DNA of 64,000 bases from Zygnema cylindricum. Its lineage: Eukaryota > Streptophyta > Zygnematophyceae > Zygnematales > Zygnemataceae. Below, one piece after another: positions 1 to 10,790 of the stretch. The stretch is taken from the NCBI GenBank assembly GCA_037447655.1, contig JBBHKE010000282.1, positions 98,785 through 162,784 of the forward strand, in the 5' to 3' direction. Below the pieces are notes generated by a model, which was not told the DNA's origin, made no database searches, and saw only the letters and a program-made list of their open reading frames with translations. How positions within the stretch are numbered: position 1 is the stretch's first letter; every line of letters starts with the position of its first letter. Both the position numbers and the translations under genes were made by a program.

Positions 1-1150
1 AAGGTTTAGAAAGATCCGCAAATTGTACTATAAGAGCTTTAAAATGTAAAAAATCATAGTATCTGTTAGACAACTGTGTGTACGTGGCGAATATTGTATG
101 GCGGGTGTGGATTTACGCGGCAAGTACAGTACTGTATTTACACTAGCATCCGTACAGAACAGTCAAACAGGACAATGTCCGTACATAAAAGTACACTAAA
201 ATAACGCGATAAAGGTCACGTTCGCTCATACTCGTTTGTACGGAAAGAATCTACACCTGTACGGAAGAGATGACACGTTACAGAAATATAGTACTGTACA
301 GTACACCATGTATTTGTTAGTGTCAATCTTTGTTTTTGCCACATAAAAACCTTTGTAATTTTTTTTTTTTTTGCTGGAATGTTTATCTGAACTTCTGAAA
401 AGTACCGATTGAATAATACAATTCTCACCGTCCGATTTTCGAAACTGGAAGTGTGTGCACGTAAAAAAGATGTTGATGGCGACAAAAAAATAATAAACAC
501 TAATAGCGTGCACACGGCGTAGTGTAGTCACCGCCAATCGTCATTGCTTGAGAGCTTAAATTCTTAGCAAAAAGTAAAAAACACTTTTTATTAGAATAAA
601 GTTCCACTAAATTATGTTTTACCACGTGGCTTATAATCGACCGCTGATCTTAGTAACGCTTTCAACCACAACTGATGTTGTGAGGGCAAAAATACACTAA
701 CCCGAAATAGAGCGTCTATCTGCAAATAGGTCATTGGTAATTATCCGTACGATCCTGTGCTTTACAAGCATAAGCACAGAGATTCCCTTACAAAAAAGTC
801 CAAAAAATGAGCATGAACGGTCCCGATCGGATTCTATTTTCCCAGATTCAAAGCCGGACAATATTTTAATCACCCGACGATATAAAATTGTCCTATTTTC
901 AGGTCTTCTCATTTTTGGCGCGCTCTGGCGAATGATTACGGCCCATTTGGAACGGCAGTCACGGTCACGGTCGTCAAGTTACGAACGTCACCGTCACGGC
1001 CGTCAAGCTGAATATGGGCACACGGTAAAAGAAGGGACGGCCGAAAACAAGGAAAATTAAAAATTCGTAACAAAAGTAGAATGGGTGAAAAATAAAAAAC
1101 AAAGACCAACCAATGAATATGTGAGAGGGAATCTTAACTAAATTAACTTG
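1..1150. repeat. Dispersed repeat R1, copy 1
   Basis: This stretch is related to 12555-13870. Both copies begin with a TCTAGAAAGATCCGCAAATT-like segment (GTTTAGAAAGATCC here), share a TGTGTACGTGG block, a gagagcttgag block and the block around the words GATCG..TCC..ATTTTC..CCCGA. No coding sequence with a recognisable product was seen; the open frames on both strands are short and unsupported. It is most likely a decayed transposable element. The ends were not determined, and the left end may lie outside the window. Confidence 0.5.
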
Positions 1151-1769
1151 CAATCAAATTTAAGGAGTTTGGAGGGCAGAGGAGAGAGAGGAGAGGAGGG
1201 GAGGGAGAAGGGACGGGAGGGGAAGGAAGGGGAGACCGCATTTGACTTACCATATAGTTTTAATACTTCGTTAACCAACATTTCGAAGAATATCTTATAG
1301 TACAAAAGTTTTAAATACTAGTTTATAAAAGGAGGCAACAAATGTACCATGTTATCCTACACCCCGTTTTCCTCCCCCTCTTAGGGTTTTAATTTTTAAT
1401 TTCCCTAAAGTTGCCTTCATAATAACATAAGGCAAGGTACTAAAAACATTAGTTTTAATGTCATGAAAAATACAAAAACACAGAATATAAAGACGATATA
1501 AAATCTATATACGTAAATAGACATAACAACATAGAACTAGACATATATAGGTAATATAACCTAGTAAAAATGGTTCCCATGGTACAACAACAAAAGGGTC
1601 TCATTTTTGGTTAATTGCTGACAATTCGTAACAAAGAGGATGAACGAAAATGTTACATAAAAAAAAAACAAAGGTAAAAATAAATTCACACAGGATTTGA
1701 AAAGAAGAAAAAGAGACCACGTTCTGACAAGGAATGCAAACATAAGAGTACGATTGAGTATAAAAACTC

Positions 1770-2180
1770 TCCCTCTCTCTCTGCCTCTCAATATTTTCCT
1801 CTCCCCCTCCCTCCCCCCTCCCCCCTCCCTCTCCCTCTCCCTCTCCCTCTGCCTCTCCCTCTCCCTCTCCCTCTCTCTCTCCCTCTCCCTCTCCCTCTCC
1901 CTCTCCCTCTCCCTCTCCTCCTCCCTCTCCCTCTCCCTCTCCCTCTCCCTCTCCCTCTCCCTCTCCCTCTCCCTCTCCCTCTCCCTCTCCCTCTCCCTCT
2001 CCCTCTCCCTCTCCCTCTCCCTCTCCCTATCCCTCTCCCCCTCCCTCTCCCCCTCCCTCTCCCTCTCCCCCTCCCTCTCCCTCTCCCTCACCCTCTACCC
2101 CTCCCTCTCACCCTCCCTCTCCTCTACATCTCCCTCTCATCTCCCTCTCCCTCTCCTCTCTCTCTCCCTCTCCCCCTTGT
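1770..2180. repeat. CCCTCT simple-repeat array 1
   Basis: About 400 bp of nearly pure CCCTCT hexamers with scattered CCCCCT variants. Long open frames on both strands (Ser-Leu or Arg-Glu repeats) are artefacts of the hexamer period and are not genes. Confidence 0.95.
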
Positions 2181-2272
2181 TGACGTACGTAAAACGTGCT
2201 GATCGATACTCGGAATTGTGGTAAAATCCACACTATAACCTATATAAAATTGGACCCACCAGCATAACATCT

Positions 2273-2345
2273 GAGCTGGTGGTACAGTGGTTATTACATT
2301 TACAGCTAAAGTGAAAGGTCCCAGGTTCAAATCCTGGCCGGCTCA
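2273..2345 (+). tRNA. tRNA-like sequence (probable tRNA pseudogene or SINE head)
   Basis: A 73-nt sequence folds as a cloverleaf: a 7-bp acceptor stem (GAGCTGG with CCGGCTC), a D arm, a 5-bp anticodon stem (TTTAC with GTGAA), a 5-nt variable loop and a perfect T arm (CCAGG TTCAAAT CCTGG). Both internal promoter boxes match consensus: TGGTACAGTGG (A box) and GGTTCAAATCC (B box). The anticodon loop AGCTAAA lacks the usual U at position 33 and would place CUA in the anticodon position, so it is not a normal decoding tRNA. It is either a pseudogene or the tRNA-derived head of a SINE. It lies between two CCCTCT arrays. Confidence 0.5.
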
Positions 2346-2397
2346 TCAATCCCTTTATTGGGATCGTCCATTCTATCCCCCGATTCTAGTAATCTTA

Positions 2398-2780
2398 ACA
2401 CCTCTCCCTCTCCCTCTCCCTCTCCCCCTCCCTCTCCCTCTCCCCCTCCCTCTCCCCCTCCCCCTTCCCCTCCCTCTCCCCCTCCCCCTCCCCCTCCCCC
2501 TCCCCCTCCCCCTCCCCCTCCCCCTCCCCCTACACCTCTTCCACTCCCTCTCCCTCTCCCTCTCCCCCTCTCCCCCTCCCCCCTCTCCCTCTCCCTCTCC
2601 CTCTCTCTCTCCCTCTCCCTCTCCCCCTCCCTGCCCCTCTTCCCCCCCCCTCCCCCTCTCCTTCTCCCCCTCTCCCTCTCCTCTTCCTCTCCCTCCCCTC
2701 TCTCCCTCCTCCTCTCTCTCCCTCTCCCTCTCCCTCTCCCTCTCCCTCTCCCTCTCCCTCTCCCTCTACCCCTCCCCTTG
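2398..2780. repeat. CCCTCT / CCCCCT simple-repeat array 2
   Basis: A pyrimidine-pure array of CCCTCT and CCCCCT units, interrupted by short irregular segments. The overlapping open frames reflect the repeat period and are not genes. Confidence 0.95.
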
Positions 2781-2793
2781 CATATATACATGA

Positions 2794-3701
2794 TTATTTG
2801 TTTTATTTCTGTTCTTACACAATTATGAAAATGTTTATATTTTTTTACGATTTTTTGATGTTTTGTATTTTTGGATTTAGTTTTCATTATGTATTTTGTA
2901 TTATTTATACAACAGTATAATTCATGTATACCATATTATTTCTTAATCGTCCAAAACTATGTTTTACATTTACGGTTATGCATCACATTTTTATGGCTAT
3001 TTCATTAAGTACTGTATTGTAGTTTTATGCCATTGATAACATATAAAGTACTATATTTTATATATACTACATTTTAAATGTATACTATGTCGTATTTCAT
3101 TTAATTTATATGTCATTGTATACATATTCCATACTGTTTTTATTTTTATTTATATGGTACTATTAACTTAGTACCGGATTTTATTTATACAGCATTGTAA
3201 ATTTAAAAAGTACTGAATTTTATTTATAATTGTCATATCACTGTACATTATGGCACTTTTATTTGTTTTATTTATGTTCTTACACAATTATGAAAATGTT
3301 TATATTTTTTTACGATTTTTTGATATTTTGTATTTTTGGATTTAGTTTTCATTATGTATTTTGTATTATTTATACAACAGTATAATTCATTTATGCCACA
3401 TTATTTCTTAATCGTCCAAAACTATGTTTTACATTTACGGTTATGCATCACATTTTTATGGCTATTTCATTAAGTACTGTATTGTAGTTTTATGCCATTG
3501 ATAACATATAAAGTACTATATTTTATATATACGACATTTTAAATGCATACTATGTTGTATTTCATTTAATTTATATGTCATTGTATACATATTCCATACT
3601 GTTTTTATTTTTATTTATATGGTACTATTAACTTAGAACCGGATTTTATTTATACAACATTGTAAATTTAAAAAGAACTGAATTTTATTTATAATTGTCA
3701 T
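2794..3701. repeat. 465-bp tandem duplication (AT-rich)
   Basis: The segment containing GTTCTTACACAATTATG at about 2811 recurs at about 3276 with near identity, giving a period of 465 bp. Copy 1 is about 2794-3258; copy 2 begins about 3259, breaks at 3701 and resumes at 4876 (ATCACTGTATATTATGGCAC, matching copy 1 at about 3237). No gene was seen in either copy. Confidence 0.85.
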
Positions 3702-4875
3702 GTCATGCCGTAAGACGTCGGCAGGTATTATGATTATATCGTGTACTAATTGATGTTTCGGTGACGTGACAGGTACATATCCGAAAGTACAACTAGAGAT
3801 TCGTACGGGACAAAAGTCGAAATATACTCTCGTACGGCACCATGTGGAATCAGCGTGGAACTGGACCACGGTACGGCATCAGATGTCAGAAATTCAAACG
3901 GCTACAAACCTGACAGGTGTCTGAAGTCATGAACCCTTGGAGGTTCATGCATCATTTTTTCTTAGCTTAGGGAGGGTTTTTATCCTCGAGGTGTAGATGT
4001 AAGGCAGTCTGAGGCGGCCACGCAGCGGTCGTCTCTTGAAACTGGCAGTGTTTAAACATAGAAACCTGCCTGCTCAGGGACATGTAGGAATTAGTGTAGC
4101 CGTACGGATTAGTGAGAGCATAGGATAAATGCCATTTGGCGAGATAGTAACCTTTGCAAATTACGTACGGGAATCCAACATTGGAAGGTTGTCGTTTTCT
4201 GACAAGCATTATTCTCGGGATTTGTCGAACTCTACTGTTAGGGTTTCACCTAAATATTTAGTGACAGGCTAGTTTTTGAGTTAGGGTTTTTTCCTTTTTC
4301 AGACCTATAGTTTCATGCTAGTAATTGTCTCTGAGCTTCTCCTTTTCTCTGTATTAAGACCTTACCTAATCTACCGGCGCAAGCCAGCCTGCAAGGTTTC
4401 CCTCCAGACTGTGTTCTACTTGTCGTGGTGAACGAATTGTGTTGTGCGGATTTGGTGTATTCTTGCTGTCAGAGCGCTGACTGGGCGGTCTGGTTCCAGT
4501 CCCGTCCGGCTTTGTGGGAATACCGGCTATCTCGGCTCCTTCAACCGGTTAGGGAAGGGTTCAGGTCCGCTGGTTGGACTCCTGTAGGGAATATTAAAAG
4601 ACTTCAGAGCCTAGTGGCTACTGTCGCAAATAGGGAATTCCATCCTTACTTACCTGATCTTGTTTTGTTAATTTTCCCTTGCTAAATCCATGTGTTCGGA
4701 ATAATTTGTTTCTTTGAGCATATTCATTTATTATTTCTTGCAGTATATATTCTTTGTCCTCTGATTGTGGTCACAATACTGTACATATGTAATGGTCATT
4801 CATTTTCTGGTGTTTTTTGGCGACCCACGCGGGATGTGATGCATGCCATTCACGGTTGTACTGTCATGCACGACA
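3702..4875. mobile_element. Insertion of unknown class inside copy 2 of the tandem duplication
   Basis: Copy 1 of the duplication reads ATAATTGTCATATCACTG without a break. Copy 2 reads ATAATTGTCAT, then this 1.17-kb insert, then GTCATATCACTG. The insert is flanked by GTCAT on both sides (3697-3701 and 4876-4880), which fits a 5-bp target-site duplication. The exact ends are ambiguous by a base or two because the repeated word continues into the insert. No recognisable protein was found; a small open frame at 4425-4685 is unsupported. Confidence 0.55.
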
Positions 4876-4905
4876 GTCATATCACTGTATATTATGGCAC
4901 TTTCT

Positions 4906-6480
4906 CCTCATCTTCTTAATCCTTATTGACCTCTTCAACACCACAACTAGCAGAATCATTAAGTTCACTCGTTCTTGAGCTCTGATGTTATGAACATCAA
5001 CAGTAATATCAATAATTACAGGTGACCACCTTATCATATTCCTTACGAAATAATTTCCGAAATAATTTCGGAGTGAGCATTTATCCGCTCCATAAACTAA
5101 GGTACATCGAAGCAATATTATCTATCAATACACCAACTAAATAGGCGGAATAGGGACAGCCATTGTAGCAACACAGCCCGGAAGGATAAGTTTGGAGTTG
5201 TTAAGCCCTCGGTCGTCAGCACCGTTGCATGAGACAAAGGGACAATTTTGATAATTAATTCAAAGTACAAAGTTTAAAGGAGGGATAAAGGAATAAATTC
5301 TCTAGAATTTTACTATCAAGGAGAAAACAAAGCAAATACCAGATCTTTAACTTTAAAAAGGAAGAACTAAGCAAATATCAAGCGTTAAACGGTAAAACTT
5401 ACTCCAAGTGGGTCTCTATTGCCCCTCTGTGCACTCCTGCGTGACCAGCGTGCTGACATCCTCTACCTCCACTTTGTTCCTATTTGACATACAGTATATT
5501 TGACGATAAGAAAAAAACAATCAAACGTTTGCCAAAAAATACGTATGGAAGTATATCATAGTCAAAAAATCAAAACCTCATACATACAATTTTTTGGATT
5601 TATAAGATGAAAGAACTTTCCAAATTTTTGACTTTATCTAATCTTACGAAAGGAAGTGCATCCTACTTATCAAAATTCAGTACTCAATTCTTTAATACAG
5701 AAGTGAATTCATTTTTCCCATCAAACCAATTCCCTAAATTTCATAAGTTCATGACATGATGTTAAACATGAGAATTCCTCCTGCTTGAGACTGTGACCGT
5801 ACATAGAGCTCCATTGTCTTTTTCAGTGTTAACTTCTATTCAAAAACCGTTATTCCTCGACGGAGTCAAACTCTGTTTTAAACATAACAAAAAGACAAAA
5901 TCCAGATTCACTTTCAAAATTTCGGAGAAACCACTAAGTCCCTATATTAATAAAGTGGCTAACCCTTAAGGTAGCTCAGAATTTGAATTTGCCTGAAAAT
6001 AAACATTTCCGTCTTGTAAGCTCTAAGGTCAAGATCTAACCTGAAAAAAAATCCTTCACTGAATTTTGAAGTCCGGGGGGGGAGTTTTGCACCGTATTGC
6101 CCCGAAGCTACCACATGGAAAATGGAGGAAGAAGGGGTAAATATCAACCAAACTGAAAACAGAAAAAATGTGACAAAAAAACAAGTTTTGAGAAGCATGC
6201 ATGATGTTTTTTTGAATAAAAAACATCATGATCATTAAAAAAATACAATCCTCTTCCGTTTGGTTTCCATAGTTCGTATTAAGAATAATTAATATGAGCA
6301 GTGTAAGCTCCATTTTGTAGAGAGATACAACTAAAATAAGGTGACAGATGTCAACTAATGTCAACTATGACGGCAGAGGCTTTCCGTTGGAGGCAGGCGT
6401 TAAACAAAAAGCCATGGCTGCTGTGAGAAAGTCAGGGTTGGTTACAAACCGTGATGAAGGTACACATAGTACGTTAGAGA
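4906..6480. other. No gene seen
   Basis: AT-rich sequence with scattered short open frames that lack family resemblance or splice support. No RNA gene or clear repeat was recognised. Confidence 0.5.
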
Positions 6481-6488
6481 CTTAGAGC

Positions 6489-8029
6489 ATAGTTGTTCAA
6501 ATCGCACGATTTTTTCCTTTTTTCCGATTGAAACTTATAATTTGTGACTTTTGAAAAAATCGTAAAAAAACGTGTACTGTAAACTGAAACTGGAAATTTA
6601 CGGAAAACTGTAAACAAAACTGAAAATTTACGGAAACCTGTAAACAAATTACTGTAACTGTACATTTTTTTACGGATATGTACGGAATATAACTGGAAAT
6701 ATGCGTCGTACTTATTAGAACTGTCTGTTCAGTGAACTGAACAGGAATACCACAGAAGTTGTACGTTATATTATCGAAAATGTACGGACATTTTCGAAAA
6801 GAGACGTTGAACGTCACAATAATTCCGCGCGTTCAGTTTGAAATTTGTACGGGCGTCTTCTTCAATTTTTTTTGAAAGAAGACGCCATGAAACATTGAAA
6901 ACGAAACTGCGAGGAAGCTGCTTCCCTATATCCTACCCTCCTCCCTCCTAAGCTTTTTACTATCTTCGCCTCCAGCCTTCGACAAAAGCAATCATGCCCA
7001 GAAATCGTGCAAATTTCTATGTCGTGCAAATTGCTGAATGTGAAAAATGTCATTTGTTCTTGGTCTGTATCATAGTTCAAAAGTAGGCGTTTTTTGGTAG
7101 GCCTTTTGTAGGCCGCCTTTAGCGTAAGTTGTGTTACGGGCTTTCCATGTGATCTTCTTAGATCGCTACTTTCATCAGCGACCGTCCGATCGTCCAAAAT
7201 TTTCCATACCCGAAACCGACCGTTTTTTTTTTCTTCAAAATTTGAGTAACCGACGCTCGACCGAGTTTTGTCACGCTCCAAAATTGTTAACCGTTAACCG
7301 ACCGTCGTTTACGAAAAAAAGAAAAAACCGAATCTTGATTTTTCGCGACTAACCGTGCCCGCCCGTAACCGAAAAGGTACAAAATTAGTCTATGTACGAC
7401 GGTATAAGCCAATAATAACAATTTGTCGTGTTCCCTAAGATTTGCGAAATGAATAGTGTACTACTGTGTTAGATTTGCGACGCTTTGTCGCGTTGCCTAA
7501 GATTTGCGAAATGAATACTGTACTACCGTGTCAGATTTGCGACGCTTTGTTGCGTTGCCTAAGATTTTCGAAATGAATAGTGTACTACCGTGTCAGATTT
7601 GCGACGCTTTGTCGCGTTCCTTTTGATTTGCGAAATAAATAGCTTACTACAATACCTTGTCAGATTTGCGACGCTAATCATGATGTCATGTACTTCCACG
7701 ATGCCAAAGGGTACAAAGTACAAGAATGTTGGATTATAAGGACAGTACAAAATTTTCATTTTTTTTGGTTTTTTGGATGACCGACCGTGACCGACCGTTT
7801 TTTTTTCTTTGGTGAATCAACCGACCGTAACAGCCCGACCCCCAAAATTTGGCAACCGAATCCGTTCCGGATCCGGCGCGGCGGTCGGTTAACGGTCGGT
7901 CACGGTTTCGGTTGACCGTTTGCGACCTCTGGTTTACAGTACACGTTTTTTTACGATTTTTTCAAAAGTCACGAATTATACGTTTCAATCGCAAAAAAGG
8001 AAAAAATCGCGCGATTTGAACAACTATGT
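6489..8029. mobile_element. Inverted-repeat element with CATAGTTGTTC ends
   Basis: The left arm (about 6489-6590, starting CATAGTTGTTCAAATCGC) is repeated in inverted orientation at about 7932-8029 (ending GCGATTTGAACAACTATG) with only scattered differences over about 95 bp, including the shared GTGTACTGTAAAC segment. A third, single end (CATAGTTGTTCCATTCG) is present at about 40399. No target-site duplication was evident. The arms interlock with a second inverted repeat at 7078-8346 rather than nesting, so the region is rearranged. No transposase was seen. Confidence 0.5.
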
Positions 8030-8346
8030 CTGAAATTGGTCGGTTTGTAAAAATATTTGACGATTTTCATTATTTGTATCATAGTTCAAAACTAGGTGAA
8101 AGTAGGCCCATACAATATGCCTATTGTATGCAAAACATACAATATAACCTTAAGACCCATGTTGTATTCGGACCTATTCGAACCAATTAAAACATTCGGA
8201 CCAAAATTTTTATTTACATCGTCCGATTCGAACGATCGGACGGTCGCTGATAAAAGTAACGATCTAAGAAGATTGGATGAAAAGCCCATAACACAACTTA
8301 CGGTAAAGGCGCCGACCAAAGGCCCACCATAAAAACGCCTACTTTT
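7078..8346. mobile_element. Long-inverted-repeat element with AAAAGTAGGCG ends
   Basis: The arm at about 7078-7195 (AAAAGTAGGCGTTTTTTGG through TCAGCGACCGTCCGATCG) is matched in inverted orientation at about 8225-8346 (ending AACGCCTACTTTT). Arms of about 120 bp would fit a Mutator-like or foldback non-autonomous element, but no target duplication was found. Between the arms lies a piece of an Ac-like hAT element (about 7200-7937). Confidence 0.5.
7200..7937 (-). mobile_element. Truncated Ac-like hAT element with internal tandem repeats
   Basis: The end at 7937 reads, on the minus strand, CCAGAGGTCGCAAACGG, followed by many CCGACCG and AACGGTC words, which resembles the termini and subterminal motifs of Ac-like hAT elements. 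The same sequence in the other orientation is at 63113-63300. The body (about 7435-7680) has about four imperfect copies of a 60-70-bp unit containing GATTTGCGACGCTTTGTCGC. The opposite terminus was not found here. Confidence 0.5.
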
Positions 8347-8509
8347 GTATTGTTGAACTTTTCTGGTATTGTTGAACTTTTCTGGTACCAGACAAATATG
8401 AACACGCCGCACGTGAAGCTTGTTTGAATGTTTACAGTCAATACCCGACGGCACTTAACCCTAAATATGACAGCCAGTAATGTTGTCGGTGCAATTACAG
8501 GAACCTCGT

Positions 8510-9215
8510 GAAGTCAAAGAGAAAAAGGAAAAAGTCAAAGGTAAAAAGGGAAAAGTCAAAGGGAAAAAGGAAAAAGTCAAAGGGAAAAAGGAAAAAGTCC
8601 TTGGGAAAAAGGAAAAAGTCCTTGGGAAAAAGGGAAAAGTCATTGGGAAAAAAGAAAAAGAAAAAGGGAAAAAGGAAAAAAAAGGAAAAAGACAAAGGGA
8701 AAAAGGAAAAAGGCAAAGGGAAAAAGGAAAAAGTCAAAGATAAATAGGAAAAAGTCAAAGAGAAAAAAAGGGAAAAAGGGAAAAGTCAAAGGGAAAAAGG
8801 AAAAAGGGAAAAGTCAAAGGGAAAAAGGGAAAAGTCAAAGGGAAGAAGGAAAAAGTCAAAGGGAAAAAGGAAAAAAGTCAAAGGGAAAAGGAAAAAGTCA
8901 AAGGGAAAAGGAAAAAGTCAAAGGGAAAAGGAAAAAGTCAAAGAGAAAAAGGAAAAAGTCAAAGAGAAAAAGGAAAAAGTCAAAGAGAAAAAGGAAAAAA
9001 TCAAAGAGAGAAAGGAAAAAGTCAAAGAGAAAAAGGAAAAAATCAAAGAGAGAAGGAAAAAGTCAAAGAGAAAAAGGAAAAAGTCAAAGAGAAAAAGGAA
9101 AAAATCAAAGAGAGAAAGGAATAAGTCAAAGAGAAAAAGGAAAAAAAGTCAAAGAGAAAAAGGAAAAAAAGTCAAAGATAAATAGGAAAAAGTCAAAGAG
9201 AAAAAGGAAAATGTC
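8510..9215. repeat. AAAGTCAAAGGGAAAAAGG minisatellite
   Basis: About 700 bp of tandem copies of a 17-21-bp unit of the form AAAGTCAAAGGGAAAAAGG, with AGAGAA variants in the second half. The Lys-rich and Phe-rich open frames overlapping it are repeat artefacts. Confidence 0.95.
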
Positions 9216-9793
9216 AAAATGCAATGCAAATTAAATAATTAAGACAGGTGCCATAGCCTAAAAAGCCAGTCATACATTTCAAAATTTGCCTCGTTGTCAA
9301 TACAAACAAAAAGAAATTGAACTACATGAAGATCAGGAACATGCGACAATAACTTTTTGGCACTTGCTTACGCGCCGATTCCTTTTCTGGGATCGATTCC
9401 TAGATTGGGGGCGAATCAGTTTCGTGTTTGCGGCGACAAAATAGTTTTTCAAAAAGCGTACGGTGAATTAAATTCTGTATTGCACCGTATCGAGCATGAT
9501 CCGATTGTTCATTCTCGATATGTATTGATGTATCGTGCAACATATCCAGACGACTTTCATATCGCGATATAATATCACTCAACAAATGCGATGCGGGCGA
9601 TACGCGATACAGGTTATTTTCCCATGTAGTACAGGTACACTGTACTTCTGGCCTAACACCGGAAGAAAGAACAAAAACCTGAGCAGCGTAAGATCGATAA
9701 AAAGCGACCAACAGTTGAGCTGGAAATTTTTTCGGACTTCTTGTTGATACCATGGTATCGGACAAAATCCTTTGAGATAGACAAGAAGTTCAA
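9216..9793. other. No gene seen
   Basis: Between the minisatellite and the tRNA-Ala gene. Short open frames on both strands lack support. Confidence 0.5.
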
Positions 9794-9866
9794 TGGAGAC
9801 GCGGGGCATCGATCCCCGTACCTCTCGCATGCAAAGCGAGCGCTCTACCATATGAGCTACACCCCC
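9794..9866 (-). tRNA. tRNA-Ala (anticodon UGC)
   Basis: Read on the minus strand, this 73-nt sequence forms a complete cloverleaf: acceptor strand GGGGGTG pairing with CGTCTCC, D arm with A box TAGCTCATATGG, anticodon arm CTCGC TTTGCAT GCGAG with TGC in the anticodon, and T arm CGGGG ATCGATG CCCCG ending with discriminator A. It closely matches known plant nuclear tRNA-Ala(UGC) genes. No intron is present and CCA is not encoded, as expected for a nuclear gene. Internal A and B boxes would drive RNA polymerase III transcription. Confidence 0.93.
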
Positions 9867-9869
9867 AGA

Positions 9870-10790
9870 TGACACAGACATGTCGAAAATATTATATATA
9901 TTAATTCACATTATCGTGGCCATCTGCAAAAAAATTGGACGGCCTCGATTGGACTTAGGGCTAGGCTCCATTGGATTATAAAACACCTGGTTTGGGTCAA
10001 AAAAATGGTCGTTGTAAACACTTATCGAGTGATTACCGTATTGTTCATTTCACAAAATAGTTGTTCATTGATACACGAGGGACAATAAATTATGTAAAAA
10101 AATGGAAGTTAATAACCGACTTATCTAAATTTCCAATTATCCGATGCCAACTAAACATTTAAATTGTAAGATTTTTTTTTAATTATCAAGAAATGAGTTA
10201 AAACTTACAAGATAAGCTTCTAAAGTTGAATCAAGATAAAATCATATTTGACGATAAACAACGACCAAAGCTACTTACATCTTTTTGTTTTTTTAATTTT
10301 TGTTCAATATGTGATCTATTAGGAATAAATTAAAAACATGCTGTTCAAAAGCCAAAAAAAACATAAACACATCTTTAAAAAAACCTTCAAACAACATCAA
10401 AAACTATTCAAAGTGATCATCATCGTCCACATGGAGTTGTTTAGACCAAAATTTGGTTTAAATTGTGATTTCTTCATAATTATTTTAATCGAGAAACAAA
10501 ATTATAGAAGCTTGAGTGAGATCTGAAAATAGTGACAAACTTTTGTCAATATATATGTGTGAAAAGGCTAATGACCTACATATTTTAGCCTCTCGATCTC
10601 CTATTTTGACGATATATTTTTTATTTCTAGCTCGCTTTTCTCAACTCTCCCAAAATTTCTCCATTTGTCACATGTGGTCTTCTTTAGTTTTGCTCCACTA
10701 GAAATGGTATGGACCACAGAACCATTTTAGTTAGAGTAAATCTCGGTATTTACAAAGGAAAGCAAACATTGTAGCATAACATTTTAAGTT
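9870..10790. other. No gene seen (3' flank of the PLAC8 gene)
   Basis: AT-rich sequence between the tRNA gene and the stop codon of the minus-strand PLAC8 gene. It should include the 3' UTR of that gene, but no polyadenylation site was assigned. Confidence 0.5.

Noticed and set aside
1561-2224. Long open frames of Arg-Glu or Ser-Leu repeats
   Set aside because: They follow the CCCTCT hexamer period on both strands and have no other content.
4425-4685. Open frame of 86 codons in the unknown insert
   Set aside because: No recognisable motif and no supporting context; left unannotated.
8480-8758. Lys-rich and Phe-rich open frames
   Set aside because: Produced by the AAAGTCAAAGGG minisatellite; all frames on both strands are open for the same reason.
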